Notes: generated by a model from the letters alone, not told the origin. Positions 16,489-25,386 are shown, numbered from the stretch's first letter. The stretch: DNA of 64,000 nucleotides from Phycisphaerales bacterium (GCA_020847375.1 JADLCB010000015.1:1-64000); one strand, 5' to 3'. Translations and numbers: made by a program.

Positions 16489-16516
16489 GGTGGTGAAGCG
16501 AGTTTGCATCACCACC
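16489..16516. terminator. Possible bidirectional hairpin between fucosidase and regA
   Basis: GGTGGTGA (16489-16496) pairs with TCACCACC (16509-16516) around a 12-nt loop, between two convergent genes. No T tract follows on either strand, so terminator function is uncertain. Confidence 0.3.
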
Positions 16517-16560
16517 TCGGTGCGATGTGACGATGACGACGCATCTACAAGTACGGCAGG

Positions 16561-17106
16561 CTACGACAACGGCGGCAATTTACTGAGTTTGCGCTGCAAA
16601 CTGCGCCGATGAATGCCCAGCTTGCGGGCGGCTGCGGAGATATTGCCGTGACAGTCGCTGAGAATGCGCTGAATGTGTTCATACTCCACCCGGGCCAGCG
16701 ACGGAACCGGTTCGGCGGTGTCGTTGCCAGCCGGGCTTGTCGCGGATGGCTGATCGTCGTCGCGGGCGAACGCCGCCACGATCTGCTCGGTATCGACGGG
16801 TTTGGTCAAATAATCAATCGCACCACGATGCACCGCTTCCACGGCCGTGGCAATTGAACCATAACCGGTCAATACCAGCACTTTCATCGTCTCATTGATC
16901 GCGTGCAGTTGGGAAACCAGCTCCAGCCCGCTCATCCCCGGCATGCGCAGATCAACGACCGCGCGATCGGGTTTGATCCGCCGGGCCAGCTCCACGCCTT
17001 CATCGCCACTGGCTGACTCGTGGGTTTCAAAACCACGGGCAGACAACGCCCTGGTCAAGCGCGTTCGAAAAATTGCATCATCATCGACCACCAGTACCCG
17101 CATCAT
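16561..17106 (-). CDS. regA: RegA/PrrA/ActR-type response regulator
   Basis: 181 aa, close to the usual 180-185 for RegA. Residues 1-120 are a receiver domain (acidic D8-D10, phosphorylation site Asp52 in VVDLRMPGMSG, Thr in LTGYG, Lys in YLTKP). There is no AAA+ domain. The C-terminus is a Fis-type helix-turn-helix (HGNISAAARKLGIHRRSLQR), the hallmark of RegA. In proteobacteria RegA activates genes for respiration, photosynthesis or nitrogen and carbon fixation when oxygen falls. Two adjacent ATGs (17106, 17103) follow AGGCAGGTG; either may be used. The partner kinase gene lies 83 bp upstream on the same strand. Targets here are unknown; the oxidase-like gene at 42-44 kb is one idea only. 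Confidence 0.85.
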   Translation of the reverse strand: MMRVLVVDDDAIFRTRLTRALSARGFETHESASGDEGVELARRIKPDRAVVDLRMPGMSGLELVSQLHAINETMKVLVLTGYGSIATAVEAVHRGAIDYLTKPVDTEQIVAAFARDDDQPSATSPAGNDTAEPVPSLARVEYEHIQRILSDCHGNISAAARKLGIHRRSLQRKLSKLPPLS

Positions 17107-17189
17107 GTCACCTGCCTTTCAACCCATTACATTCCATTCAATTCTATCCATCGTCAGTCCCTCTGGCAGCCCTGCTTCATTGCCCCGCG

Positions 17190-18488
17190 TCAGGGCACTT
17201 CATCGGACAGCGACAACACCGCAGTCGTTCCGCAGCCCGGTTGGGAATCCAGCGTCAGACGCCCACGATAATTTTCCGCGACCAGACGGACAAGGAACAA
17301 TCCCAAACCCATGCCCGCACCCGGCGCTTTGGTCGTGAAAAACGGTTCTCCCGCACGACGCAGCACATCATCACTCATACCACTGCCCGTATCCCGCACC
17401 GTGAAAATGATATGCCCTTTGTCCCGTTCAATCGTAAGCGAAACCCGGTTGAATTGATCACTGGCATCAAAGGCATTACGCAAAAGCACACCCATCGACT
17501 GCTGGATTGCCCGCACGGGGGCATGAATTTCGCCGACCGTGGGCGAAATCGTTACATCCAGACGCTGCTGCAATTCCGGTTTGAGATCCTGTTGAATCTG
17601 CTGCACCAGTTCCTGTATTGGCAGGGCTGCGGTCTGTGGCCGGTCTTCAAGAATATCAACGCGCATCCGCTCAAGAATGACACGGCAGCGATCCACCTCC
17701 TGGCGGATCAACCGGGCATCTTCAATCATGGCATCCGGGGCCTGATGGCGCACCGCCTCCAGCTCCAGCTCCTTGGCGACAATCGCAATCGTGCCCAGCG
17801 GCGTACCCAGTTCGTGGGCAGCACCGGCGGCCAGTGTTGTCAGGGTGGCCAGTTGTTCGTTACGACGGGCACGATCACGAATGGCTGCCAGCTCACGCTC
17901 GCGCTGGCGCAGCGATCGGGCGATGCGCCCGATGAAGTAAGCCGTCAGTATCGCAACGATCAGTACCGCAGCCCAGTGGCCAATGCGCAACACCCACGGC
18001 GCCAGTGCCTGCTGAGTGATAAGCGGCCAGCGCCAATGAACCAGAACGCTATACGAGAGAATCGCGACGGCCACCACCGCCCAGGTATAACCCGGTTCCA
18101 AAACCGTGACCGCCAGCGCCACATGAACCAGCAGCAGGATACTGAACGGATTATCCGCCCCGCCGGTAAAATAAAGCAGACCACTGAGCAGACAGACATC
18201 CAGCACCAAAAGCGCCGGCACAGCATGGGGCAGAATCCGCCCCAGGCGAATTCGCACCTTGATTACGATGTTCGTCAGGATCGTAATCCCGATGATGACA
18301 CCCACGGGCAACAGTGGCGGATGCAGTCCCAGCGGCCAGAGCGTCAGCAAGACCGCCATGACCTGCCCCACCACCGCCAACCAGCGCAGGCGCGTCAGCC
18401 AGATCAGCACAATCTGCGGCTGCTGCATGGGCAAGGGAACAAGATGCACCCGCCGACCGGAGGAATTTGCTTCTGCATCCCGCGACAT
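17190..18488 (-). CDS. regB: RegB/PrrB-type redox-sensing histidine kinase
   Basis: About 432 aa from an ATG at 18488; the start is uncertain, as no clear ribosome site is seen. Six membrane helices fill residues 25-190. They contain the quinone-sensing motif GGADNPF (109-115), and the H-box reads AAGAAHELGTPLGTIAIVAK with His225. Both are signatures of RegB. The redox-active cysteine of RegB also has a counterpart (DRCRVIL, Cys268). The ATP-binding domain shows the N-box (LLRNAFDAS), GSGMS and GLGLFLVR. RegB phosphorylates RegA when the quinone pool and the cysteine are reduced. All known sensing elements seem present, so redox control by this pair is likely. Confidence 0.88.
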   Translation of the reverse strand: MSRDAEANSSGRRVHLVPLPMQQPQIVLIWLTRLRWLAVVGQVMAVLLTLWPLGLHPPLLPVGVIIGITILTNIVIKVRIRLGRILPHAVPALLVLDVCLLSGLLYFTGGADNPFSILLLVHVALAVTVLEPGYTWAVVAVAILSYSVLVHWRWPLITQQALAPWVLRIGHWAAVLIVAILTAYFIGRIARSLRQRERELAAIRDRARRNEQLATLTTLAAGAAHELGTPLGTIAIVAKELELEAVRHQAPDAMIEDARLIRQEVDRCRVILERMRVDILEDRPQTAALPIQELVQQIQQDLKPELQQRLDVTISPTVGEIHAPVRAIQQSMGVLLRNAFDASDQFNRVSLTIERDKGHIIFTVRDTGSGMSDDVLRRAGEPFFTTKAPGAGMGLGLFLVRLVAENYRGRLTLDSQPGCGTTAVLSLSDEVP

Positions 18489-18676
18489 CGAACAAACATT
18501 GTAAGTGACCGCGCGCACTTGTGCGAAATGACCACCGGATGATTTTCCGTCAAAATTGACCGTTATTGGGGATAAAACCGGGTTCATCGACGCCCGATAA
18601 CCTGTTTCCACCCGTTGGTCCCGGCTTTTGACCGTTGGAACATCGCATCGGTGGTCGATAATAAACAGGACTTATC

Positions 18677-19015
18677 ATGGCGATGATCGGCTTCATTCAG
18701 AACATTCTCCGGCGATTGCCCGGACGAACACGCCGAACCCACAGGCGTCCGCGCACCAATACCACCATCGCGCGCAGCCTCATCGGACAAAGCAAACAGG
18801 AAGTGCTGCAGAAACTCGGTATTCCGCGGAGCGCCACCGCCGAGCACGCCATTTGTCCGAATAACCCCAATAGTGCCTTATTCTGGTGCGCCACAACCTG
18901 GTACTACCCGTTCGACACCGCGCAGCGCACCGCAATGGCGATTCACTTTCGTCGCGATCTCGTCGGCTGGATTGAATTGATCCACACCGCCGAATATGTT
19001 GCGCAGGCGGCGTGA
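18677..19015 (+). CDS. Small protein, possibly SmpA/BamE-like fold
   Basis: 112 aa. AGGA lies 6 nt before the ATG. After a basic N-terminus (RRLPGRTRRTHRRPR), the segment SLIGQSKQEVLQKLGIP, then TTWYYPFD and MAIHFRRDLVGWIEL, follows the pattern of the SmpA/OmlA (BamE-type) domain: a helix that decides the fold, then strands. No signal peptide or lipobox is present, which argues against a true BamE. It may instead be a cytoplasmic protein with the same small fold. It stands alone, divergent from the RegB gene. Function is unknown. Confidence 0.6.
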   Translation: MAMIGFIQNILRRLPGRTRRTHRRPRTNTTIARSLIGQSKQEVLQKLGIPRSATAEHAICPNNPNSALFWCATTWYYPFDTAQRTAMAIHFRRDLVGWIELIHTAEYVAQAA

Positions 19016-19047
19016 ATCAGCCGTATCATTCGCCTGTTTTTCTGGTT

Positions 19048-19566
19048 TTAAGCTTCACGTCCCGGGGCGTCGTCTGGTTCATCCGAACCCGTTGCCAAAT
19101 CCGTACCGGCAGTTGTTTTTGCGATTGGCTGGGCATTTTTGCTTTCACCCGAAACCAGCAACAACCACCCCGCCACCACCATCAACGCGATGTTGCGCAA
19201 TAAATCCACCTTCAGCGCACTGCGAACCTGCTCGACATCGGGGATTATTTCCGCGGTCGTCCCACCTCCCAGACACCCGCACGGATGAGGCGCATATTGA
19301 CGCGATTCATGCCAGATCAAACCCGAAAAAACCCCCAGTACGACCAGGGCAACCAGCGCCGAAGCGCGCGGCCGCCAACCCAGAAGCAGCCATAGCCCCA
19401 GCAATAACTCAAACCCGATAAAGGCGTAATGCCCGATCGATCCACGCGCCAGCCACTGGTCGTATAACGTCGGTGGCCCATCGGCTGGGCTTAGGAGTTT
19501 GCCCATCGCCGCAACAACAAAAACCACCGTCAGGAGAACGCGAAGAAGAATAATCAATATTTTCAT
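19048..19566 (-). CDS. MauE/DoxX-like four-helix membrane protein
   Basis: 172 aa from the ATG at 19566, placed so that the first membrane helix starts at the N-terminus. There are four hydrophobic helices; the first ends with the family-typical VVAAMGKLLSP. Between helices 3 and 4 lies PHPCGCLGGGT with a Cys-x-Cys pair, like the MauE/DoxX proteins that work with thiol redox or methylamine dehydrogenase maturation. The C-terminal 30 residues are polar. No mau genes are nearby, so methylamine use is not implied. A redox or electron-transfer partner role is inferred from the Cys pair. Confidence 0.65.
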   Translation of the reverse strand: MKILIILLRVLLTVVFVVAAMGKLLSPADGPPTLYDQWLARGSIGHYAFIGFELLLGLWLLLGWRPRASALVALVVLGVFSGLIWHESRQYAPHPCGCLGGGTTAEIIPDVEQVRSALKVDLLRNIALMVVAGWLLLVSGESKNAQPIAKTTAGTDLATGSDEPDDAPGREA

Positions 19567-19796
19567 GATAATCCGCTGGCTTGATCGGTGGTCATTCATC
19601 TGACCTATCGACACGCACGCCTCATTCTATCCCTGTAACTGGCGCCAGGACGCCATGATTATGGGAACCATGTGAATTACGCCGGTAAATCTGACTTCGC
19701 ATCCTTCATCGGGTAGAGTAATGAACGTTAATCATCGTTTGAGGCTATGAACCGCGGACATTTTAGGCTGCGGTTCAATTGAAGAAACTGACTAAT

Positions 19797-20339
19797 ATGA
19801 TTCATCCGTGGCATGATGTAACTCCCGGCGAATGTATTCCTGAAGAATTTTCAGCCATCATCGAGATCCCTTTCGGATCGAGTGTGAAGTATGAGCTGGA
19901 TAAGCAATCAGGTTTGATCAAACTCGATCGCATTCTTTTCTCAGCGGTCTATTATCCGGCCAACTACGGTTTCATTCCGCAGACGCTGGCGGAGGATGAT
20001 GACCCGCTGGATGTGCTGGTGCTCAGTCAGGAAGCGGTGGTGCCGTTGACGCTGATCCATGCCCGTACGATTGGTCTGATGACGATGATCGACGGCGGCA
20101 AAAAGGATCACAAGATTATCGCCGTCTGCACGGATGATCCCGAGTTCAACAGCTACCGCGAAGCTCATGAAATGCCGCCGCATCGCCTGACGATGCTCAA
20201 ACGCTTTTTCCAGGATTACAAACAACTGGAAGGCAAGGCGGTCGAGGTTGATGACATCCAGCCATCCATGGCGGCGTTCCCAATCATCGAAGACGCCCTG
20301 CACCGCTATTCACGGCAGCGTCGGCGCGGTTTCAAATAA
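19797..20339 (+). CDS. ppa: Inorganic pyrophosphatase, family I
   Basis: 180 aa; the ATG at 19797 is chosen over an in-frame TTG at 19779 since family members start with a short lead before PWHDV. The fold is complete: ECIPEEFSAIIEIPFGSSVKYE, YYPANYGFIPQT, the metal-binding signature DDDPLDVLVL and RFFQDYKQLEGKAVEV. Family I enzymes split pyrophosphate into two phosphates with Mg2+ and so pull biosynthetic reactions forward. The protein is cytoplasmic. It is a single gene with a long leader (about 230 bp from the divergent MauE-like gene). Confidence 0.93.
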   Translation: MIHPWHDVTPGECIPEEFSAIIEIPFGSSVKYELDKQSGLIKLDRILFSAVYYPANYGFIPQTLAEDDDPLDVLVLSQEAVVPLTLIHARTIGLMTMIDGGKKDHKIIAVCTDDPEFNSYREAHEMPPHRLTMLKRFFQDYKQLEGKAVEVDDIQPSMAAFPIIEDALHRYSRQRRRGFK

Positions 20340-20388
20340 TCGTCGCGATCCCGCGTAATCGTGTTTGTCCCTGCCCAATGCGCCCGGA

Positions 20389-21150
20389 TCAGTGGGCGTG
20401 ACCGTGTTCGTCTGCGCCACCGGCGGCGCGGGGCGCCGGCCACAGGTCGCATGATGCCATGCGCCAGGCATCGTCCACTTTTTCATACTGAACGATAATG
20501 GGCGCATCCTTCTGTTTTTCAAAATCAATAAAAATCTGACCGGCTGCTCGTTTTGAGGAACTGCCCTCCAGCATCGCCAGCCGTTCTCCCATGCGTACCG
20601 AGACCATTTTGCCCAATCGCTCATTATTCAGCACATTGGTGACCTGGCTGGTAAATTTCGGCAACGGCCAGTCATGTTGAAACTCAGCGGTAAATAGACC
20701 ACGAGCTGCTGCGTAGTCTTTGGTCTGAAGGTCTGTTGCAAATTGCGCCACCAGCGCGCCAATAACCTTCTGTTCCTGCTGCACCACCTTCTGGTACTGA
20801 ACATGATGCCAACCGACACTCCCGACCAGCAGCAACGCCAGAAGCACCCCAACCGACGCCCAGCCAATGCCCGCCTGCGTTCCGTTGGAACCGCGAATTT
20901 GCACCAGGGCAATCAGGGCGGAAATAATCCCCGCCAGCGGTACAACCAGCAGCACAAAAAAAAGAGTCAGATTATCCCACCCCATCAGCAGCAGCGTACT
21001 GGCCAACCCCAGGATCACCGCCAGAACCGCAAAGGTATTGATGGCGACATATTCCTGAGCACCGACCCCAGCCGTCGTAGACATATGGTACAGGTGGGAA
21101 AGCGACTCGTCTGAAGCCGGTTTGGGGCTGATCTTGGAAGGTTCGGTCAT
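20389..21150 (-). CDS. Membrane protein with DUF4190-like region and extracytoplasmic domain
   Basis: 253 aa. GGA lies 7 nt before the ATG. Residues 30-110 contain three hydrophobic helices (NTFAVLAVILGLASTLLLM; FFVLLVVPLAGIISALIALV; GWASVGVLLALLLVGSVGW) in the style of DUF4190 proteins. The C-terminal 130 residues read as a soluble NTF2-like or Cystatin-like domain (ATDLQTKDYAAARGLFTAEF, FIDFEKQKDAPIIVQYE), followed by a His/Asp-rich end (GGADEHGHAH) that might bind metal. No function is known to me. It converges with the pyrophosphatase gene with a 49-bp gap. Confidence 0.65.
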   Translation of the reverse strand: MTEPSKISPKPASDESLSHLYHMSTTAGVGAQEYVAINTFAVLAVILGLASTLLLMGWDNLTLFFVLLVVPLAGIISALIALVQIRGSNGTQAGIGWASVGVLLALLLVGSVGWHHVQYQKVVQQEQKVIGALVAQFATDLQTKDYAAARGLFTAEFQHDWPLPKFTSQVTNVLNNERLGKMVSVRMGERLAMLEGSSSKRAAGQIFIDFEKQKDAPIIVQYEKVDDAWRMASCDLWPAPRAAGGADEHGHAH

Positions 21151-21296
21151 GATGATTCCGCTTTTTTAAGTTCTGGCTACCAGTTTCCCGATCAAAGTAG
21201 AGATAGGGTTTTATCGTCCTGTTTTACGCATCTGGCACTGAAGCAGCAAATTATGCCAGACAAAGTACATCTTTTGAAACCGAAAGTAAGTTTGCC

Positions 21297-21482
21297 ATGG
21301 ATCGACGTCAACTGATTGCCAAAATTCAGGAAATCAACCGGTCGGCTACGGAGAAATTTTTGTCGCAGTTCGATGACCAGGCGCTGCAACAATATCTCGA
21401 TCATCTGATTGCGGCCCAGGAAAATCGGATTCACATTTCCGGATGGGTGCGCCAGCGCCGCAAGATGCGTATGGCTTCGTAA
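21297..21482 (+). CDS. Small conserved-looking protein of unknown function
   Basis: 61 aa. It is highly charged and helical (MDRRQLIAKIQEINRSATEK, then FLSQFDDQALQQYLDHLIAA) with a basic end (WVRQRRKMRM). The composition and clean start look coding, unlike the shadow frames nearby, and I recall short proteins of this kind in planctomycete genomes, though I cannot verify it here. The ribosome site is weak. No domain is recognised. Confidence 0.55.
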   Translation: MDRRQLIAKIQEINRSATEKFLSQFDDQALQQYLDHLIAAQENRIHISGWVRQRRKMRMAS

Positions 21483-21550
21483 AAACAGGCGATTCCCGCA
21501 CTCCGCCGCAGCCCCAATCCGGCCTGTTCGTGGCCTCAATTTACGCCAGT

Positions 21551-22192
21551 TCAAGCCATCGAATCAACGAACTGGCGCAGCTCGGCAAATAAAAGCCCCA
21601 GGGCATGCGGTGTATAATGGGCATTCAAACCTGACGGGTTGGGTAGAACCCAGATGCGCGTCGTTCCGATCATCAGCTCAGATAAACCAACCTTGGCTTG
21701 CGCCTGATTAAAACCCGTACGATAGGCGCTGATCCCCAGCACCGCCAGCACGCGCGGCTGCCATTTCAACACTTTTCGTCGAAGTTGCCTGGCACCGGCG
21801 ATGATCTCATCGGCTTTCAGTTCCGCTGCCGCTGTCGTCGGACGGCGGACAAAATTAGTGATTCCCAGGCCGAATTGCAGTAATTCCTCCTTTTCAAACG
21901 CCGAAAAAACACGTGGCGTAAACCCGCCCAGATGCAGCGCCGGCCAAAATCGATTACCCGGTCGGGCAAAATGATGTCCCGTCGCCCCGGAATATAACCC
22001 GGGATTGATCCCACAAAACAAAACGCGCAAATTCATGGCAATCAAATCGGGAACGATTTTCCCGGCTGCCGTCGCCAGTTGCTGTTTGGTGGGACGAAAC
22101 GGCTGTTTTGTCAACGGTTGTTTGGTTGATCGAAGCAAATGACTCGACGACACGCACTGATCATAGGCGCAACCACCCAGCAATACTGCCAA
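21551..22192 (-). CDS. mug: Mismatch-specific (G:T/U) DNA glycosylase, Mug/TDG family
   Basis: 213 aa from a TTG at 22192. The true start is uncertain; a GTG near 22153 would fit the usual length of the family better. The two active-site motifs are LFCGINPGLYSG (motif I, with Asn of GINPG acting on the water) and LPNPSGLNAHY (motif II, which enters the DNA groove). GHHFARPGNRFWPALHLGG between them is also typical. The enzyme removes U or T opposite G in double-stranded DNA as the first step of base-excision repair. It stands alone on the minus strand. Confidence 0.88.
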   Translation of the reverse strand: MAVLLGGCAYDQCVSSSHLLRSTKQPLTKQPFRPTKQQLATAAGKIVPDLIAMNLRVLFCGINPGLYSGATGHHFARPGNRFWPALHLGGFTPRVFSAFEKEELLQFGLGITNFVRRPTTAAAELKADEIIAGARQLRRKVLKWQPRVLAVLGISAYRTGFNQAQAKVGLSELMIGTTRIWVLPNPSGLNAHYTPHALGLLFAELRQFVDSMA

Positions 22193-22316
22193 CTCCCCAA
22201 AGTGATGGCGAACTACGCCGGCAACACCTGCCCGACCGGTCTGCGCAAGTGTCGCAACTGCAATTACCGAGCATTTCGATAGACTATGAGAAAACTGACA
22301 ATCGAATCACGATCAT

Positions 22317-22344
22317 TTGACAAATATCAACCAAACTGTATTAT
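22317..22344 (+). promoter_or_regulatory. Sigma-70-type promoter of the TauE gene
   Basis: -35 TTGACA (22317-22322, perfect), 16-bp spacer, -10 TATTAT (22339-22344). The RNA start would be near 22351, with AGGA just before the ATG at 22376. Confidence 0.65.
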
Positions 22345-22375
22345 CGATGAAATCTACTGGTTATATAGGAATTAA

Positions 22376-23119
22376 ATGACCGAATACATGATTCTTCAGG
22401 CTGGTATTGTGATCTTCCTCGGCAGCGTGCTGCAAGGGGCGGCGGGGTTTGGGATGGGTACGTTCAGCGTTTCTGTCCTCATCTGGCTGGGAATGCCGGT
22501 TCAGATGACCGTAGCGATGCTGATTGCAGCAGCAGGGTTTCACACCCTCTGGAGCTGGCTGAATACGCGCGAACATTGCCAGTGGCGTCAGGTACTGCCC
22601 ATGGCTGGCATTCGCGTTTTGTTCCTGCCTCTGGGCATTCTCGTACTCGGCATCTTGAGTGCGCAGCAGCAGCACTCGATCAAGCAGTTTGTTGGTGGAA
22701 TCATCATCGCGATTCTATTGGGGCAATGGGCTTTTCGGATCAAACCACGCCCGCAACTGGCCAGCGGATGGATGTGGCTGTCTGGATCATTGAGCGGGTT
22801 TCTCACGGGTTTGATTAACATGGGCGGCACGCCTCAAGCGATGTGGGTCATGGCGCACGACTGGACCACGATTCGGTCGCGCTGCTTTCTCTGGACCACC
22901 TCTTTGCTGCAATGCCCGTTTGCCATTGCGCTACTGTGGATGAAATTCGGTAATGCCATCCTGACACCCATGGCGATCGGCGCGATGTTCGCACCGGTCA
23001 TCATCATCGGATCATCCGTGGGGATGTATCTGGGCGGGTATATGTCGCGCGGGCATTTGCGTCTGGCGATGACGATCCTGCTCATGGTCATCGGTGTGAC
23101 GAGCCTGATCCGTATGTAA
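22376..23119 (+). CDS. TauE/SafE-family membrane transporter
   Basis: 247 aa; AGGA is 6 nt before the ATG. About eight hydrophobic helices arranged as two repeats, each beginning with a Gly-rich hairpin (LGSVLQGAAGFGMGTFSV near residue 15 and LSGFLTGLINMGGTPQAM near 140), which is the TauE/SafE (DUF81) signature. Members export sulfite, sulfoacetate or other organic anions. Substrate cannot be told. It ends 14 bp before the convergent VOC-like gene. It is preceded by one of the best-matched sigma-70-type promoters in the window. Confidence 0.85.
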   Translation: MTEYMILQAGIVIFLGSVLQGAAGFGMGTFSVSVLIWLGMPVQMTVAMLIAAAGFHTLWSWLNTREHCQWRQVLPMAGIRVLFLPLGILVLGILSAQQQHSIKQFVGGIIIAILLGQWAFRIKPRPQLASGWMWLSGSLSGFLTGLINMGGTPQAMWVMAHDWTTIRSRCFLWTTSLLQCPFAIALLWMKFGNAILTPMAIGAMFAPVIIIGSSVGMYLGGYMSRGHLRLAMTILLMVIGVTSLIRM

Positions 23120-23132
23120 CATCGCTGACGGC

Positions 23133-23624
23133 TCAGCCTACTTCGCGCGCTTCCACCAATTCCAGCCAATTGCCCGCAGGATCCTGCAGCGACAGGCTTT
23201 CATACCCCACCGCCACCGACTTCTGGCGCACATGCTCGATCTGGCGATCAACCAGTTTGCGCTGCATTTCATCCAGCGACCGGATCTGAATCACCGCCGG
23301 CCGATAGTCCTGCCGATGAATCACCGGTTCCTGCAGGCGCAGACGCAAACAATGGGAGTCCGACTGATAAACCCGAATGGGTTCACTTGCATTCGGCTGC
23401 TGACAACGGGCAAATTCCAGCAGTTCGACATAAAACTGATCAAGGTGGGATTCCTGGCCCTGCGCCGCGGGCAGATCAACATCAGAAATGGCGATTAAAC
23501 GCACGGGCAGCGGTTCGGGAATACGAGGCCGACGATCCACCTCTTCATTCATCCGAACCGTACGCGAAGGCTCGAGTTCAATCCTGTGGTCGTGATCATC
23601 ATCACGGGTCGTCATAGCGCCCAT
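23133..23624 (-). CDS. Glyoxalase/VOC-superfamily protein
   Basis: 163 aa. It has the length and fold pattern of one VOC module of two beta-alpha-beta units: LIAISDVDLPAA ... LDQFYVELLEF at the start, and YESLSLQDPAGNWLELVEA at the end, where the final Glu would be a metal ligand. The first unit is acidic and His-rich (DDDHDHRIELEP). Members bind a metal and act on small molecules, as glyoxalases, dioxygenases or resistance proteins. Nothing in the sequence fixes the reaction. A second ATG at 23615 is possible. It precedes the der gene on the same strand by 32 bp in the other direction of reading (der ends upstream). Confidence 0.65.
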   Translation of the reverse strand: MGAMTTRDDDHDHRIELEPSRTVRMNEEVDRRPRIPEPLPVRLIAISDVDLPAAQGQESHLDQFYVELLEFARCQQPNASEPIRVYQSDSHCLRLRLQEPVIHRQDYRPAVIQIRSLDEMQRKLVDRQIEHVRQKSVAVGYESLSLQDPAGNWLELVEAREVG

Positions 23625-23656
23625 AATACTTCAATTATCGCAGGAATTGAAGAAAA

Positions 23657-25237
23657 TTATTGCCCCTTGCCCTGGCGTCGCGGTTTGCCTGTTTTCGCTT
23701 TGGCCGGTCGGCGCGTCGCAACCGATCCAGCTCGGCGTGAAGCGGTTTTGCCAGCGCGGCGCTGCGCGGCTTTGCCGGCTGGGCGCGATTTGGCGGGTTG
23801 TCCGTGAGCGCCCGCTTCCGCAATTGATGGCGTATCACGCTTGTCGCCACGACCGCGCAGCAACAACCGGATCGGTACTTCGGCAAATGGCAACAGTTCA
23901 CGGAACCGGTTGACGATAAAGCGCTGATAGCTGTCAATGACCAGATCCGGTTTGTTGACAAACAGCACAATCGTCGGCGGCGCGCTCTCCACCTGGGTCG
24001 CATACAGCACCTTGATGCGGTGCCCCACCGAAGTGCTGGGGGCGTGCTCGGAAAAGATCTGCTTGATGGCCTGATTCAACTGCCCGGTTCCGACACGCAG
24101 ATGCGCCTGTTTATCCAGATGCTGAGCCAGATCGATCATCGCCTGCACATTGCGGCCATCCTGAGCGGTGATAAAAACGACCGGCGCATAATCCAGCCAG
24201 GGCAACTCCTGATCGATGTACTGGCTGAACTCATCCATCAAACGCTGACTTTCAAACGTGGTCTTGCGCTGAACCGCCTGCTTCTGCGCATTGTCCAGCA
24301 CCAGATCCCATTTATTGACCACGATCATCACCGGCTTGTGCTGCTCACTGATATACTGCGCCAGTTTTTTATCCGGCTCGCTGATATGCTCCACACCATC
24401 GAGCATCATCACCACCACATCAGCCCTTCGCACGGAACGCTGGGCGCGGTGAAACGAATAAAACTCGATGTCGTTGGTCACCATATGACGCTTTTTACGC
24501 ACGCCCGCCGTGTCGATCACCACCAGCGTCTTGCCATCTTTTTCAAAGCGCACATCAACACTGTCGCGCGTGGTTCCCGGCACTTGCGAAACAATCACCC
24601 GATCACCGCTACCTTCATAAATCTCGGCAATGCGGTTCACCAGCGTGCTTTTACCCGCATTGCGCTTGCCAACAATCGCCATCAGCAACTGCGGGGCTGG
24701 CATTTGCGTCGGCGCATTGGACAGGTCAATCGTCCGGCGAACACTGGCCAGCAATTGATCAAGCCCCCGGCCATGCAGGGCGGACAAACCGATGGGCGTG
24801 CCCAGACCAAGACGGGCAAAATCACCCAGAATCACGTCCGCCGCTGGTGAATCCGCCTTGTTGGCAACGATCAATGTCGTCAGTCCGCGCCGGCGCAATA
24901 AGCCTGCTATTTCCTCATCGGCACTGGTCAGACCCGTCTGGGCATCGACAATGAAAAGGCACAAATTCGCCCGCATCATCGCCAGCTCGATCTGCCGTTT
25001 GATGTGGTCGGTCAGCGCATCAGGATCAACAAACCCATAGCCGCCGGTATCCACAATCTCAACAAATCGATCACCCTGCCCGGCGCCCATGGCAATGGGC
25101 AGGTATGAGCTGATCTGGTCGCGCGTCACGCCAGGCATGTCCTGGACAATGCTGATCCGCTTACCCATCAGTGCGTTGAGCAGGGATGACTTGCCGACAT
25201 TAGGCCGGCCAATAATGGCGATAACCGGAGGTTTCAT
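23657..25237 (-). CDS. der: Ribosome biogenesis GTPase Der (EngA)
   Basis: 526 aa, longer than the usual 440-490. Two GTPase domains in tandem, the mark of Der: first G1 IGRPNVGKSSLLNAL and G3 DTGGYG; second G1 VGKRNAGKSTLVNRI, G3 DTAGVRKK and G4 NKWDLV. A KH-like domain follows (PPTIVLFVNKPDLV ... YQRFIVNRFRELLPF). The extra C-terminus, about 60 residues, is very basic and low in complexity (Arg, Ala, Lys, Gly) and probably binds rRNA. Der is needed to mature the 50S subunit. The VOC-like gene lies 32 bp downstream on the same strand. Confidence 0.95.
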   Translation of the reverse strand: MKPPVIAIIGRPNVGKSSLLNALMGKRISIVQDMPGVTRDQISSYLPIAMGAGQGDRFVEIVDTGGYGFVDPDALTDHIKRQIELAMMRANLCLFIVDAQTGLTSADEEIAGLLRRRGLTTLIVANKADSPAADVILGDFARLGLGTPIGLSALHGRGLDQLLASVRRTIDLSNAPTQMPAPQLLMAIVGKRNAGKSTLVNRIAEIYEGSGDRVIVSQVPGTTRDSVDVRFEKDGKTLVVIDTAGVRKKRHMVTNDIEFYSFHRAQRSVRRADVVVMMLDGVEHISEPDKKLAQYISEQHKPVMIVVNKWDLVLDNAQKQAVQRKTTFESQRLMDEFSQYIDQELPWLDYAPVVFITAQDGRNVQAMIDLAQHLDKQAHLRVGTGQLNQAIKQIFSEHAPSTSVGHRIKVLYATQVESAPPTIVLFVNKPDLVIDSYQRFIVNRFRELLPFAEVPIRLLLRGRGDKRDTPSIAEAGAHGQPAKSRPAGKAAQRRAGKTASRRAGSVATRRPAKAKTGKPRRQGKGQ

Positions 25238-25347
25238 GATCCGCTTTGGTGAATAATTGGTACAACTTCACAATCTGATTCCGCCCGACAGCATATAGCC
25301 CCAGCGCCGCTACAGCCAGTTGGCAGCGCCGCAGCAACGATGATTTA

Positions 25348-25376
25348 GCCGGCGCGCCAACCCTGCTTTCGCCGGC
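25348..25376. repeat. GC-rich hairpin between der and the MBL gene
   Basis: GCCGGCG (25348-25354) and CGCCGGC (25370-25376) form a 7-bp stem with a 15-nt loop, just past the stop of the minus-strand MBL gene. No T tract follows, so it may only weakly end transcription. Confidence 0.3.
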
Positions 25377-25386
25377 GCACGGCGAA

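Noticed and set aside
17073-18542. 489-codon open frame on the plus strand
   Set aside because: It lies antisense to the clear RegB kinase gene; its peptide is rich in His, Gln and Arg with no domain. It is open only because of codon use on the other strand.
24020-24850. 276-codon open frame on the plus strand
   Set aside because: Antisense to der; no ribosome site, no recognisable domain.
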